Source of the DNA: Paraburkholderia sp. BL10I2N1
GTDB taxonomy: Bacteria > Pseudomonadota > Gammaproteobacteria > Burkholderiales > Burkholderiaceae
Reading direction: 5' to 3'
Assembly (NCBI RefSeq): GCF_004361815.1
Contig: NZ_SNWA01000001.1
Coordinates: forward strand, 992,001-1,056,000
DNA length: 64,000 bases
Each line of letters opens with the position of its first letter. The first letter of the stretch is position 1. This document shows positions 9,599-23,301 of this stretch, piece after piece. Under the pieces are notes generated by a model. That model was not told the DNA's origin, searched no databases, and saw nothing but the letters and a program-made list of their open reading frames with translations. The position numbers and the translations under genes were made by a program.

Positions 9599-10783
9599 AT
9601 GAAAAAGTCGCTTCTCGCTCTGGCAGCACTGGGCGCGTTTGCTGGCGTCGCCCATGCGCAGAGCAGCGTGACCCTGTACGGTATTATTGACGAAGGTTTC
9701 AACATCAATACGAACGCGGGTGGCAAACATCTGTACAACCTGTCGAGCGGCGTTCTGCAAGGTAGCCGTTTCGGCCTGCGTGGCACGGAAGATCTGGGCG
9801 GCGGTCTGAAGGCGCTCTTCGTGCTGGAAAACGGCTTTGACGTGAACACCGGCAAGCTGGGTCAAGGTGGCCTGATGTTCGGTCGCCAAGCTTACGTTGG
9901 TATGTCGAGCCAGTTCGGCACGGTTACGTTGGGCCGTCAGTATGACTCCGTCGTCGACTACGTTGGTCCGCTGGAAGCGGGCGACCAGTGGGGCGGCTAC
10001 ATCGCGGCACACCCGGACGACCTCGACAACTTCAACAATGCGTACCGCACCAACAATACGGTCAAGTACACGAGCGCAAACTACGGCGGCTTGACGTTCG
10101 GCGGCACGTACAGCTTCGGCGGCCAGGCTGGCAATTTCTCTGCCAATCAGATCTGGTCGTTGGGTGCTGGCTACTCGAACGGTCCTCTCGTGCTTGGTGC
10201 GGGTTACCTGAATGCGCGCACGCCGGCAAATCCGGGTGGTCTGTTCAACACCGCTAGCACGACCAGTCCGGCCGCGTCGGCAGTGTCGTTTACGACAAAC
10301 CCGGTTTACGCCGGCTACCAGTCGGCAAACACGTACCAGGTAGCCGGTTTAGGCGGCGCTTACACGTTCGGCGCAGCGACGGTTGGCCTGACGTACTCGA
10401 ACGTCCAGTTCTACGGGCTCGGTACGACGTCAGCAACGATCTTCAACCGCGGCTCGACAGCTACGTTCAACAACGGCGAACTCAACTTCAAGTACCAGTT
10501 GACCCCGGCACTGCTGGTCGGTGCAGCGTTTGACTACACGCGCGGCACCGCCGTGAACCGCACAAACGGCGCGCCGACCGAGCACGCCGATTACTACCAG
10601 GGCGCACTGGGCATCGACTACTTCCTGTCGAAGCGCACCGACGTCTATGTGATCAGCGTGTTCCAGCAAGCTTCGGGGACGGACTCGACCGGCAATTCCG
10701 CTCACGCTTCAATCAACGGCCTGACCGCATCGTCGAACAACCGTCAGTTCACGGCTCGCGTCGGTATCCGTCACAAGTTCTAA
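9599..10783 (+). CDS. Gram-negative outer-membrane porin (OmpC/Burkholderia porin family)
   Basis: Trimeric beta-barrel channel for small hydrophilic solutes. The precursor is 394 residues. A signal peptide of 20 residues ends in AHA before QSSVTLYG, the classic mature start of burkholderial porins. Alternating aromatic and glycine-rich strands follow (for example FGRQAYVGMSSQFG, then VTLGRQYD). The chain ends in RVGIRHKF, with the terminal phenylalanine recognised by the BAM complex. Monocistronic: it has its own ribosome binding site (GGAG) and an intrinsic terminator 28 nt after the stop. Codon use is strongly biased, consistent with high expression. Confidence 0.93.
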   Translation: MKKSLLALAALGAFAGVAHAQSSVTLYGIIDEGFNINTNAGGKHLYNLSSGVLQGSRFGLRGTEDLGGGLKALFVLENGFDVNTGKLGQGGLMFGRQAYVGMSSQFGTVTLGRQYDSVVDYVGPLEAGDQWGGYIAAHPDDLDNFNNAYRTNNTVKYTSANYGGLTFGGTYSFGGQAGNFSANQIWSLGAGYSNGPLVLGAGYLNARTPANPGGLFNTASTTSPAASAVSFTTNPVYAGYQSANTYQVAGLGGAYTFGAATVGLTYSNVQFYGLGTTSATIFNRGSTATFNNGELNFKYQLTPALLVGAAFDYTRGTAVNRTNGAPTEHADYYQGALGIDYFLSKRTDVYVISVFQQASGTDSTGNSAHASINGLTASSNNRQFTARVGIRHKF

Positions 10784-10810
10784 TAAGTCGTAATAAAGCG
10801 GTTCACCTCA

Positions 10811-10835
10811 AAGGCGCCTACGGGCGCCTTTTTTT
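10811..10835 (+). terminator. Intrinsic terminator of the porin gene
   Basis: Perfect 8-bp stem AAGGCGCC / GGCGCCTT with a TACG loop, followed directly by a run of T. It sits 28 nt after the porin stop codon. Confidence 0.9.
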
Positions 10836-11071
10836 ATGCTCTCGAGGTTTGGCTCCGTGACAGATTGCCTAGCCGGTGGCGACGCCGACCACTCGTGTGA
10901 CGAAGTTTCCGTCGAAAAGGAAACGGCCCAACGGGTTCGATCCGTCAGGCCGCTTTCTAGAATCTACTGGTCGTTCCGGCTAAGCTTTTGCGTTCTCAAG
11001 CGTCGGCATGGGCTGCCAGGAGCCCGCTAACCGCCAGCCAGCTTGAGAGTCGTATCCCGAAAAGCCGGGCC

Positions 11072-12745
11072 TCACACCCGTCCATCACGCAACTCCCGCC
11101 GCAGGATCTTGCCGACATTGCTCTTCGGCAACTCCGTGCGAAACTCGATCAGTTTCGGACGCTTGTATCCCGTCAGTCGCGTCTTGCAGAATGAGAACAG
11201 GTCCTCGTCCGTGAGCGCGGGATCCTTTTTAACAATGAAAAGCTTCACTGCTTCACCCGAACGCTCGTCCGGCACACCAACGGCCGCGACCTCAAACACG
11301 CCCGGATGCTTCGCGACAACGTCCTCGATCTCGTTCGGGTAGACGTTGAACCCAGACACAAGAATCATGTCTTTCTTCCGATCTACGATTTTCACGTACC
11401 CTTTGTCATTCATGACGCCGACGTCGCCCGATTTGAAGAAGCCGTCCGGGGTCATCACCTTCGCGGTTTCGTCCGGACGGTTCCAGTAGCCGGCCATCAC
11501 TTGAGGTCCGCGAATACAGATTTCGCCCGGTCGGCCGAGAGGCACTTCGTTGTCCTCGTCGTCGCGAATAGACACTTCCGTCGAAGGCAAGGGAAGGCCG
11601 ATCGTCCCGCTATATTCGGTGACGGTTGCCGGATTGCATGTCACGCACGGCGCAGTTTCCGACAGACCGTAACCTTCGATGATCGGTGTATGAGTTCGTT
11701 CGTACCAACGCTTCGCCACCGCTTCCTGCACGGCCATGCCACCGCCGTTCGCGACAAGCAGTTTCGAGAAATCGAGTCGCGAAAACTCCGGGCTGTTCAG
11801 CAGCGCATTGTAAAGAGTGTTCACTGCGGGAATCGTTGTAATCGCGTATCCACGCAGCGCCTTGATCATGCCGCTGATGTCGCGTGGATTTGGAATCAGC
11901 ACGCCCAGACCACCGGTACGGATGGTCAGCAGTCCGCAGACGGTCAACGCGAACACGTGATAGAGCGGCAGTGCCACGACTGTGACGAATTGGTCGATAT
12001 CCGACCGGTTTGCGCGCGCCGGATCCAGCCACGCCTGTGACTGCAACACGTTGGAGACGAGGTTGCGATGCAGGAGCGTCGCGCCTTTCGCGACGCCCGT
12101 CGTGCCCCCTGTGTACTGCAGAAAGGCGACGTCGTCGGGGCCTTGCTGGACGGGCTTGAACGTCTGACGTGCGCCTTCGGCTACGGCGTCATTGAATCCA
12201 ATGTGACCCGGCAGGCTCCATGCCGGCACCATCTTTTTTACCTTGCGCACGACAAAGTTTACGATGAGCCCTTTCGCACCCATCAGATCGCCCATCGTCG
12301 CGACAACGACATGCTTGACGGACGTATTGCCTACGATCGCCTGCAGCGTGACTGCGAAATTCTCGAGAATGATGATGGCTTCGGCACCGCTGTCCTTAAG
12401 CTGGTGTTCTAGTTCGCGCGGCGTGTACAGCGGGTTCACGTTCACAACGACGTAGCCAGCGCGCAGAATCGCGGCAATCCCGACTGGGTACTGAAGCACG
12501 TTCGGCATCATGATGGCGATGCGAGCACCGCGCGGAATCCCTTTCGACTGAAACCAGCCTCCGAGCTTGCGCGACAGCGCGTCGAGCTCGCCATACGCGA
12601 TCTGCTTGCCCATGCAGGCAAAAGCCGGCTTGGCCCGGTGTTCGCGAAAACTCTCTTCAAGCAGGGCGGTAACCGACGCGTACCGCGTCGGATCAATTTC
12701 TGCTGGAACGCCGGGCGGGTACGATTTCAGCCAGATTTTTTCCAT
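11072..12745 (-). CDS. fadD: Long-chain-fatty-acid--CoA ligase
   Basis: AMP-forming ligase that activates fatty acids to acyl-CoA for beta-oxidation at the inner membrane. The 557-residue protein carries the ATP/AMP signature YTGGTTGVAKGA (211-222), the GYGLSETAP motif, the hinge D-R-K-K-D (KIVDRKKDMI) and a C-terminal K-V-L-R-R-like segment (GKILRREL). Length and the N-terminal MEKIWLKSYPPGVPAE are typical of proteobacterial FadD. A strong AAGGAGGAG ribosome binding site precedes the ATG. It stands alone on this strand: the 288-nt gap to the porin and the 160-nt gap upstream contain no other gene. Confidence 0.9.
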   Translation of the reverse strand: MEKIWLKSYPPGVPAEIDPTRYASVTALLEESFREHRAKPAFACMGKQIAYGELDALSRKLGGWFQSKGIPRGARIAIMMPNVLQYPVGIAAILRAGYVVVNVNPLYTPRELEHQLKDSGAEAIIILENFAVTLQAIVGNTSVKHVVVATMGDLMGAKGLIVNFVVRKVKKMVPAWSLPGHIGFNDAVAEGARQTFKPVQQGPDDVAFLQYTGGTTGVAKGATLLHRNLVSNVLQSQAWLDPARANRSDIDQFVTVVALPLYHVFALTVCGLLTIRTGGLGVLIPNPRDISGMIKALRGYAITTIPAVNTLYNALLNSPEFSRLDFSKLLVANGGGMAVQEAVAKRWYERTHTPIIEGYGLSETAPCVTCNPATVTEYSGTIGLPLPSTEVSIRDDEDNEVPLGRPGEICIRGPQVMAGYWNRPDETAKVMTPDGFFKSGDVGVMNDKGYVKIVDRKKDMILVSGFNVYPNEIEDVVAKHPGVFEVAAVGVPDERSGEAVKLFIVKKDPALTDEDLFSFCKTRLTGYKRPKLIEFRTELPKSNVGKILRRELRDGRV

Positions 12746-12905
12746 GCGGCGTCTCCTCCTTATATTTTCGAATGGTCGTGCTAAAAACGCATCGTAGCAT
12801 GCGCGTTCCGGCGATATCCGCGAAAAATCACCGGGTTAGACGCGACCCTCGAACCGCATCGGCCGCTATCTGCAGCCTTGAGCACCGCTGTTGTTTGAGC
12901 CGCAA

Positions 12906-14984
12906 TCAGGCGCGCTCGACTTCCACCAGACAATCGTAAAAAGTCGCCGAGCCACCGAGGTCCGTCAAAGCCTGGCTGGTGACCTGATTGGCGTTCCGAC
13001 CATCCGGTGCAAGCTTTTTCCACCAGATCGACAGGCCGACAACGAGGCCCTCGCGGGCCCGCTCAGTGACCCGGGCGCGCGCCTGCATCGATCCACGATC
13101 GTTGAAGATACGCACCAGATCGCCGTCATTGACGCCACGATGGAGGGCGTCGGCGGGATGAATGTCGAGGTGAGGCTCCCCTTCCGTCGAGCGGAGGCTT
13201 TCGACATTGACGAACGTGCTATTCAGGAAGTTGCGGGATGGAGGCGAGATCATCGCCAGCGGATACCGGGCGGCCAGTTCAGGCGCCGCATCGGCGGATT
13301 CATAGGGTGGCAGATAGTCAGGCAACGGATCGCACCCTTCGTTGGCCAGTCTTGCGCTATAGAACTCGCATTTGCCCGACGGTGTACGAAACGCGCCATC
13401 TGCGAACGGCGCATCGGGGAGATTCAGCCTGGCCCACCCAGTTTTTTTCAGCGTCTCCCAGTCGAATCCCTTGAGCACCGGGTCGCTCCAGCGGAACGCG
13501 CCTGATGCAACCGCTTCGTCGCTGTCGTAAAGCGCCGGCTCCTGCAGCCCCATGGAGCGAGCAATGCCGCGGAAGATTTCGGTGTTCGGGCGCGCGTCGC
13601 CGACAGGTGGAATCGCCGGCAGATTCACCATTACGTGGGTGTGGCCGTATGACTTGTGTACATCCAGATGCTCGAGCTGTGTTGTCGCGGGGAGGAGCAG
13701 ATCGGCATAGTCGGCGGTATCTGTCTGGAAATGTTCGAGCACGATCGTGAACAGATCCTCCCGCGCAAATCCGGCTGCGACGCGTTCCGAGTCTGGCGCG
13801 ACGGCAACCGGGTTCGAGTTGTAGACGATGATCGCCTCGACCTTCGGCCCGAACGTTGTGTCGCCGGGATGCAGCAGCGCATCGCCGATGCCGTTCATAT
13901 TGATCACGCGCGGCTGTTTCGCCGGCCAGCCCGGCATCAGATCAGGGCGCTCGAGCGCGTACGAGTCGACCGGCGTCCAACCAGACGACGACAACAGCAA
14001 ACCGCCGGCCCGATCGCGCCAGGCGCCGGTCAGCGACGGTAAACAGGCGATCGCCCGTACCGCGTTGCCACCGCCACGGACACGCTGCATGCCATAGTTC
14101 AGCCTGATCGCAGCCTTCTTCGTGCGGCCGTACAGCCGGGCAAGGTCGACGATCACCTGTTCCTCGATTCCGCAAATCTGCGCGACGCGTGATGGCGGAT
14201 AGGCCATGGCACGCGCTTTCAGTTCACGGAAGCCGAGCGTGTGGTCCGTGACGTAAGCGTGGTCGATCAGGTCCTCGGTGATCAGCACATGCATCATGCC
14301 GAGGGCCAGCCCGCCATCGGTGCCTGGCTTGAGCGCAATGTGCTGATGGCACTTTTCCGCAGTTAACGAGCGGTATGGGTCGATTGCAATCAGACGCGCA
14401 CCTCGCCGCTTGGCCTCCTGCGCTCTGGTCCAGAAGTGCAGGTTTGACGCAATCGGGTTCGATCCCCAGATCAGGATGAGTTCGCTTTTGTCGAAAAACT
14501 CCGTGAGCATGCCAACGCTCGCGCCATACGTGTACTTGAGACCCGCCGCGCCTGCTGCGGCGCAGATCGTCCGGTCAAGTTGCGATGCGCCCAGTTTGTG
14601 GAAGAAACGCTGTGCGATGCTGTCGCCTTGCACGAGTCCCATCGTGCCGGCATAGCTGTAGGGCATGATCGCCTCGGGCTCACGCCGCGCGATTTCAGTC
14701 AGACGCGCTGCGGCCAACCCGAATGCTTCGTCCCAGCTTATCGGCTCAAAACGCCCTTCCCCTTTCCGGCCAGCGCGCTTCATCGGCGTCGTGAGGCGCC
14801 TCGGGTGGTGAACGCGTTCCGCATAGCGACTTACCTTTGTGCACAGGACCCCTTGTGTCGGTGGATGATCGGGGTCGCCCGTCACCTTGATCGCCCGCCC
14901 ATTTTCGACGGTTACGCGCATGGCGCAGGTATCCGGGCAGTCGTGCGGACAAACAGCACGGGCAAAGTCGGCAGGAGCGTTCAT
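12906..14984 (-). CDS. Molybdopterin-dependent oxidoreductase (formate dehydrogenase/DMSO reductase-like catalytic subunit)
   Basis: Catalytic subunit of the DMSO-reductase superfamily; the substrate cannot be told from sequence. The 692-residue protein begins with a 4Fe-4S site of the form C-x3-C-x3-C-x26/27-C (CPHDCPDTC ... GVLCTKV), then the molybdopterin domains (for example LILIWGSNPIASNLHFW) and a C-terminal MopB dinucleotide-binding domain (ISPPSRNFLNSTF). I used the ATG of MNAPADF because the longer frame starts with TTG and runs into a poor N-terminus. No Tat signal is visible, so it is probably cytoplasmic. No iron-sulfur or membrane subunit lies nearby, so it is either a stand-alone enzyme or uses distant partners. 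Confidence 0.85.
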   Translation of the reverse strand: MNAPADFARAVCPHDCPDTCAMRVTVENGRAIKVTGDPDHPPTQGVLCTKVSRYAERVHHPRRLTTPMKRAGRKGEGRFEPISWDEAFGLAAARLTEIARREPEAIMPYSYAGTMGLVQGDSIAQRFFHKLGASQLDRTICAAAGAAGLKYTYGASVGMLTEFFDKSELILIWGSNPIASNLHFWTRAQEAKRRGARLIAIDPYRSLTAEKCHQHIALKPGTDGGLALGMMHVLITEDLIDHAYVTDHTLGFRELKARAMAYPPSRVAQICGIEEQVIVDLARLYGRTKKAAIRLNYGMQRVRGGGNAVRAIACLPSLTGAWRDRAGGLLLSSSGWTPVDSYALERPDLMPGWPAKQPRVINMNGIGDALLHPGDTTFGPKVEAIIVYNSNPVAVAPDSERVAAGFAREDLFTIVLEHFQTDTADYADLLLPATTQLEHLDVHKSYGHTHVMVNLPAIPPVGDARPNTEIFRGIARSMGLQEPALYDSDEAVASGAFRWSDPVLKGFDWETLKKTGWARLNLPDAPFADGAFRTPSGKCEFYSARLANEGCDPLPDYLPPYESADAAPELAARYPLAMISPPSRNFLNSTFVNVESLRSTEGEPHLDIHPADALHRGVNDGDLVRIFNDRGSMQARARVTERAREGLVVGLSIWWKKLAPDGRNANQVTSQALTDLGGSATFYDCLVEVERA

Positions 14985-15154
14985 CAGATGATCCGTCAGA
15001 GGGTGCGAGGGGCGTGTGTGCCGCAATTTTATTACGTGAGCGCAGCGGCAGTCGTTCCGTGTCGCCAAAAATGCGGTTCGGCGTAGAATTGATTTCCCCG
15101 GGCTCGAACGATCAAGTCTCGAGCGATATCACGCACGATGAAGCCTAACGCACC

Positions 15155-16348
15155 ATGAAACTGATTCCGGAAATTGAAGCCGCCCGCGGCGAGATTCAGG
15201 CGCTGCGACGAACGATCCACGCTCACCCCGAACTGCGTTACGAAGAAACACACACCTCGGACCTGGTCGCCAAAAACCTTGCTGCATGGGGCATCGAGGT
15301 GCATCGAGGGTTGGGCAAGACGGGCGTTGTCGGGATTCTGAGACGCGGCAGCAGCCCCCGGTCGATTGGTCTACGTGCGGACATGGATGCCCTCCCGATT
15401 CACGAGCTCAACACGTTCGAACACCGTTCGCGCAACAAAGGCAAGATGCACGCATGCGGTCACGACGGCCACACGGCGATGCTGCTGGGTGCTGCGCGAC
15501 ATCTGGCCAGACACGGCGACTTCGATGGCACCGTGGTGTTTATATTTCAGCCCGCCGAAGAGGGTGGTGCCGGCGCACAAGCGATGATCGACGACGGCCT
15601 GTTCACGAAGTTTCCCGTCGACGCGGTATTTGGCATTCACAACTGGCCGGGAATGCCTGCCGGTCACTTTGGTGTAACCGAAGGCCCGATTATGGCGTCG
15701 AGCAACGAATTCCGCATTGAAATCAAGGGAGTGGGGTCACACGCGGCGTTGCCGCATAACGGCCGCGACCCCGTCTTTACGGCGGTTCAGATTGCGAATG
15801 GCCTGCAGGGCATCATCACCCGCAACAAGAAGCCGCTCGATACGGCAGTACTCTCAATTACGCAGATTCACGCCGGAGACGCGGTGAATGTCGTTCCCGA
15901 CGAGGCATGGATTGCGGGCACGGTTCGTACATTCACGACTGAGACGCTGGACCTGATCGAAACACGTTTGCGCAAGATCGCGGAAAGTACGGCTGACGCT
16001 TACGACTGCTCGGTGAACATCAGCTTTCATCGTAACTATCCGCCGACAATCAACAGCAGCGAGGAAGCGCAATTTGCGGCGGAGGTTATGAGGGATGTCG
16101 TCGGAGCAGAAAACGTCGATGACGCTGTCGAACCCACGATGGGCGCAGAGGACTTCTCCTTCATGCTGCTCGCCAGACCAGGGTGCTATGCGTTTCTAGG
16201 CAACGGAGAGGGCGGACATCGGGATGCGGGCCACGGTGCCGGTCCCTGCATGCTGCACAACGCGAGCTACGATTTCAACGATGATTTGCTGTCGGTAGGG
16301 TCCACGTACTGGGTGAGGCTGGCGCAGTCGTATCTGCACAAGCAGTGA
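15155..16348 (+). CDS. M20 family amidohydrolase (hippurate hydrolase / N-acyl-amino-acid amidohydrolase type)
   Basis: Zinc metallopeptidase family M20D, which removes acyl groups from amino acids such as N-benzoylglycine. The 397-residue protein has HPELRYEE near residue 27, the metal-site segments ADMDALP and ACGHDGHTAMLLGAA, EEGGAGA with the catalytic glutamate pair, GVGSHAALPHNGRDP of the dimerisation domain, and the final metal ligand region GAEDFSFM. It is divergent from the molybdopterin gene across 170 nt. The exact substrate is not known; hipO and indole-acetyl-amino-acid hydrolases share these motifs. Confidence 0.88.
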   Translation: MKLIPEIEAARGEIQALRRTIHAHPELRYEETHTSDLVAKNLAAWGIEVHRGLGKTGVVGILRRGSSPRSIGLRADMDALPIHELNTFEHRSRNKGKMHACGHDGHTAMLLGAARHLARHGDFDGTVVFIFQPAEEGGAGAQAMIDDGLFTKFPVDAVFGIHNWPGMPAGHFGVTEGPIMASSNEFRIEIKGVGSHAALPHNGRDPVFTAVQIANGLQGIITRNKKPLDTAVLSITQIHAGDAVNVVPDEAWIAGTVRTFTTETLDLIETRLRKIAESTADAYDCSVNISFHRNYPPTINSSEEAQFAAEVMRDVVGAENVDDAVEPTMGAEDFSFMLLARPGCYAFLGNGEGGHRDAGHGAGPCMLHNASYDFNDDLLSVGSTYWVRLAQSYLHKQ

Positions 16349-16522
16349 AGTTTGACGGTGCGTGGAGAGGTCACTGCTGCGGTGAGGTCATGCCGTCAAG
16401 AAGAGCGAATACGCCGACGAACAGAAGATCGCATACGCTTGAAGCAGACGGAGTCGGATACAGCGGCCGCGACGCTGCATGGTGCCGCTTACTTTGCTGC
16501 TGCGGGCAGGGTGTGTAAACGC

Positions 16523-16553
16523 AGAAACCCCACCTTTTCGGGGTGGGGTTTCT
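16523..16553 (-). terminator. Terminator hairpin of the rRNA operon
   Basis: Perfect 12-bp inverted repeat AGAAACCCCACC / GGTGGGGTTTCT around a 7-nt loop, 15 nt after the 5S gene. The minus-strand arm ends in TTTCT rather than a long T-run. It is a strong hairpin and the obvious 3' end of the operon. Confidence 0.8.
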
Positions 16554-16568
16554 GGTGCTGCAGGGGAG

Positions 16569-16683
16569 CCTGACGATTACCTACTTTCACACGGGCAATC
16601 CGCACTATCATCGGCGTGGAGTCGTTTCACGGTCCTGTTCGGGATGGGAAGGGGTGGTACCGACACGCTATGGTCATCAGGCA
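16569..16683 (-). rRNA. rrf: 5S ribosomal RNA
   Basis: Minus-strand sequence starting TGCCTGATGACCATAGCG and containing the conserved CCATCCCGAACAGGACCGT block, ending GTAATCGTCAGG. The 5' and 3' ends pair (GCCTGA / TCAGGC) as in all 5S RNAs. Ends are estimated to within a few bases. Confidence 0.95.
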
Positions 16684-16896
16684 TGACTTGTTGTCGCGCT
16701 GCGGGGGTTCTGGGCCCGGGGCAGCACAACCAATCGGGAAGAAGTAGTTGCCGATGATGGCTCATCAGCGGGATGCGGGCTGTGATGTGTCGGGCACAAC
16801 ACCGGTCTCAACCTGAGCGCGTTACCCCCTTCGGGGGTGGGATCACTGTAAGCGCTGAAGCGCTAACATTGATCGACACAAAACACACTGGTTATA

Positions 16897-19777
<2,881 letters not shown>

Positions 19778-19982
19778 CTATAACGAGTGTGTCTTCCCGC
19801 CCTGTCCTCTGGGAACAGCAGCAGTTCAACATCGCTACAGGTTGAGTATTCGTGTTGCGCCGTATTCCAAAGCAATCTTTCGATCACCTTTAAAATACAT
19901 CGATACAATCACAACCCTGATTCACCTACTCGGACACCCATCTCGAGGCACCCTTTCGTGAATCTCTTTACTACTTCTTCCT

Positions 19983-19996
19983 GATTGTTAAAGAAC
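19983..19996 (-). promoter_or_regulatory. boxA-like antitermination site in the 16S-23S spacer
   Basis: Minus-strand GTTCTTTAACAATC resembles the Nus-factor boxA core (TGCTCTTTAACA). It lies between tRNA-Ala and 23S, where boxA is usual in rRNA operons. The rest of the 326-nt stretch before 23S is spacer with no gene. Confidence 0.65.
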
Positions 19997-20104
19997 GACA
20001 GCCGATAGCATGATCACCGATCACCTATCACTCTGACTGGCTCAATCGCCAATGCAAAACGCTCTGCACCGCATACCGCCGGCAGAACACTGCGCATTGA
20101 GGAT

Positions 20105-20180
20105 TGGTGGAGGATGACGGGATCGAACCGACGACCCCCTGCTTGCAAAGCAGGTGCTCTCCCAGCTGAGCTAATCCCCC
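20105..20180 (-). tRNA. tRNA-Ala (anticodon TGC)
   Basis: 76-nt cloverleaf beginning GGGGGATTAGCTCAGC and ending with the encoded CCA (minus strand ...TCCTCCACCA). The anticodon loop CTTTGCAAG contains TGC, and the GGTTCGATCC T-arm is intact. It is the second tRNA of the 16S-23S spacer. Confidence 0.97.
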
Positions 20181-20248
20181 AGTCATGCACGCACACCGCT
20201 GTGCGCATCCGCTACCCCAGGGGTGCACCGATCAGCCACCGCAGACAA

Positions 20249-20325
20249 TGGTGGGTCTGGATGGATTCGAACCATCGACCCCCGCCTTATCAAGACGGTG
20301 CTCTAACCGACTGAGCTACAGACCC
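20249..20325 (-). tRNA. tRNA-Ile (anticodon GAT)
   Basis: 77-nt cloverleaf starting GGGTCTGTAGCTCAGTCGG with anticodon loop CTTGATAAG and encoded CCA end. It is the first tRNA of the 16S-23S spacer, in the classic Ile-Ala order, 69 nt before tRNA-Ala. Confidence 0.97.
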
Positions 20326-20390
20326 CTGAGTCTGTCTTTTTCACAGCCGATAAGCGTGAGCGCTCAACGTTGAACACGTGTTGGCTCGAG

Positions 20391-21921
<1,531 letters not shown>

Positions 21922-22110
21922 AAACCTGTTACTGTTTTCGGTTGTTTTACCAACCGGTCGCTCACTCAACGTACTGACGAATGATCCAACCGTCTCGCGA
22001 CGGTCAAACCTTCCTTTCATTACTGTGTGAGACTTGATACTTTCGCCTTGTCCTGACCGGCCCCGAAGAACCCGCCAGCGCGTCGCCATCAAGCGCCCAC
22101 ACTTATCGGC

Positions 22111-22128
22111 TGTTAATTTTTAAAGATC
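22111..22128 (-). promoter_or_regulatory. boxA-like site in the rRNA leader
   Basis: Minus-strand GATCTTTAAAAATTAACA lies about 190 nt before 16S and ends in a boxA-like TTAACA, matching the leader position expected for antitermination. The remaining leader (21922-22212) has no gene. Confidence 0.5.
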
Positions 22129-22212
22129 GATCCGCCTCGCGCGCCGCACCGGTCAGACCACCCTCCGGCACCGCTTCGCCCTGCGTCGCTGCATCAGCAG
22201 CAGAGAAACGAG

Positions 22213-22241
22213 ATTATGAAGAACTTCCGCTATGTCGTCAA
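22213..22241 (-). promoter_or_regulatory. rRNA operon promoter
   Basis: Minus-strand TTGACG (22236-22241) and CATAAT (22213-22218) are separated by 17 nt. This is a near-consensus promoter about 290 nt upstream of 16S. The upstream flank (GGTTAAAGAAACC) is AT-richer and could act as an UP element. I see no second tandem promoter as clear as this one. The stretch 22242-22394 up to the next gene contains nothing else I can support. Confidence 0.75.
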
Positions 22242-22394
22242 CAGGTTTCTTTAACCACCCCAGCCCGCCAACCACCTCGCAAAGCCTTGCCAACCCTGGC
22301 TTCCCGCTTCCCCGCACCTTCTTCCGAAAGCGCGAAAGACCGGAATTCTAGCCAGCCTCCCGCACCCTTGCAAGCGTTATTTTGCTGTGCCTGT

Positions 22395-23171
22395 TTAACG
22401 GTGCTTAAACACGGGTTTGCGCTTCGCGACGAATGCAGCCATCCCCTCTTTCTGATCCTCCGTCGCAAAGAGCGAATGGAACAGGCGCCGCTCGAAATGC
22501 ACGCCTTCGGCAAGCGTCGTTTCATAAGCACGATTCACCGACTCCTTGACCATCATCACAGCCGGCAACGGAAATTCCGCGATCGTCGCTGCGGCAGCCA
22601 CTGCCTCCTCGAGTAGCGATGCGGCGGAAACCACACGAGATACCAGCCCAGCTCGCTCGGCTTCCGCTGCATCCATAAAGCGCCCCGTCAGACACATGTC
22701 CATTGCCTTCGCCTTGGATACCGCGCGCGGCAGCCGCTGCGTCCCCCCGGCACCTGGCATGATTCCGAGTTTGATTTCTGGCTGACCAAACTTTGCGGTG
22801 TCGGCGGCAAGAATGATGTCGCACATCATCGCAAGCTCGCAGCCGCCACCCAACGCAAATCCAGCGACTGCCGCAATGATGGGTTTGCGGATCGAACGCA
22901 CGGACTCCCAATTGCGCGTGATGTAGTCGCCTTTGTAGACATCCATATAGCTGTACGTGGCCATCATGCCGATATCGGCTCCGGCGGCGAAGGCCTTTTC
23001 GCTCCCTGTGATGACAACCGCGCCAATTCCTTCGTCAGCGTCAAATGCTTCGAGCGCCGCGCCCAGTTCGTCCATCAACGCATCGTTTAACGCGTTCAGC
23101 GCCTTCGGGCGGTTCAACGTCACCAATCCAACCCGCCCCCGAGTCTCAACCAGAATGTTTTCGTAACTCAC
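22395..23171 (-). CDS. paaF: Enoyl-CoA hydratase/isomerase of phenylacetate degradation (PaaF-like)
   Basis: Crotonase-fold enzyme of 258 residues. It shows [15 protein letters not shown] and the oxyanion loop region [17 protein letters not shown], followed by [14 protein letters not shown] with the catalytic glutamate region typical of true enoyl-CoA hydratases. The start is GTG (VSYENILVE) with AGGGAGGAC before it. A longer frame upstream adds 24 residues that look non-coding. It is divergent from paaN with a shared TetR-type palindrome, so a role hydrating the dehydroadipyl-CoA intermediate (PaaF) is inferred. A general beta-oxidation hydratase is the alternative. Confidence 0.85.
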   Translation of the reverse strand: MSYENILVETRGRVGLVTLNRPKALNALNDALMDELGAALEAFDADEGIGAVVITGSEKAFAAGADIGMMATYSYMDVYKGDYITRNWESVRSIRKPIIAAVAGFALGGGCELAMMCDIILAADTAKFGQPEIKLGIMPGAGGTQRLPRAVSKAKAMDMCLTGRFMDAAEAERAGLVSRVVSAASLLEEAVAAAATIAEFPLPAVMMVKESVNRAYETTLAEGVHFERRLFHSLFATEDQKEGMAAFVAKRKPVFKHR

Positions 23172-23241
23172 GCGTCCTCCCTGTTTTGAATGAAGCGCGA
23201 AAACGCTTCGCGCGCCCGTCCCAATGATGCTACCATTCACC

Positions 23242-23257
23242 AACCAACCGGTCGGTT
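23242..23257. promoter_or_regulatory. TetR-family (PaaR-like) operator palindrome
   Basis: 16-bp palindrome AACCAACCGGTCGGTT, with one mismatched pair, in the 130-nt gap between the divergent hydratase and paaN. ACCG/CGGT-armed palindromes of this kind are typical TetR-family operators. Phenylacetate genes of Burkholderiales are known to be repressed by the TetR-type PaaR through an imperfect palindrome in their promoters. That this is PaaR's site is inferred; no regulator gene lies in the window. Confidence 0.6.
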
Positions 23258-23301
23258 AATTATTTGACTTAGCTCCCCCAACCTTCAGCATCATCTCCGC
23301 C

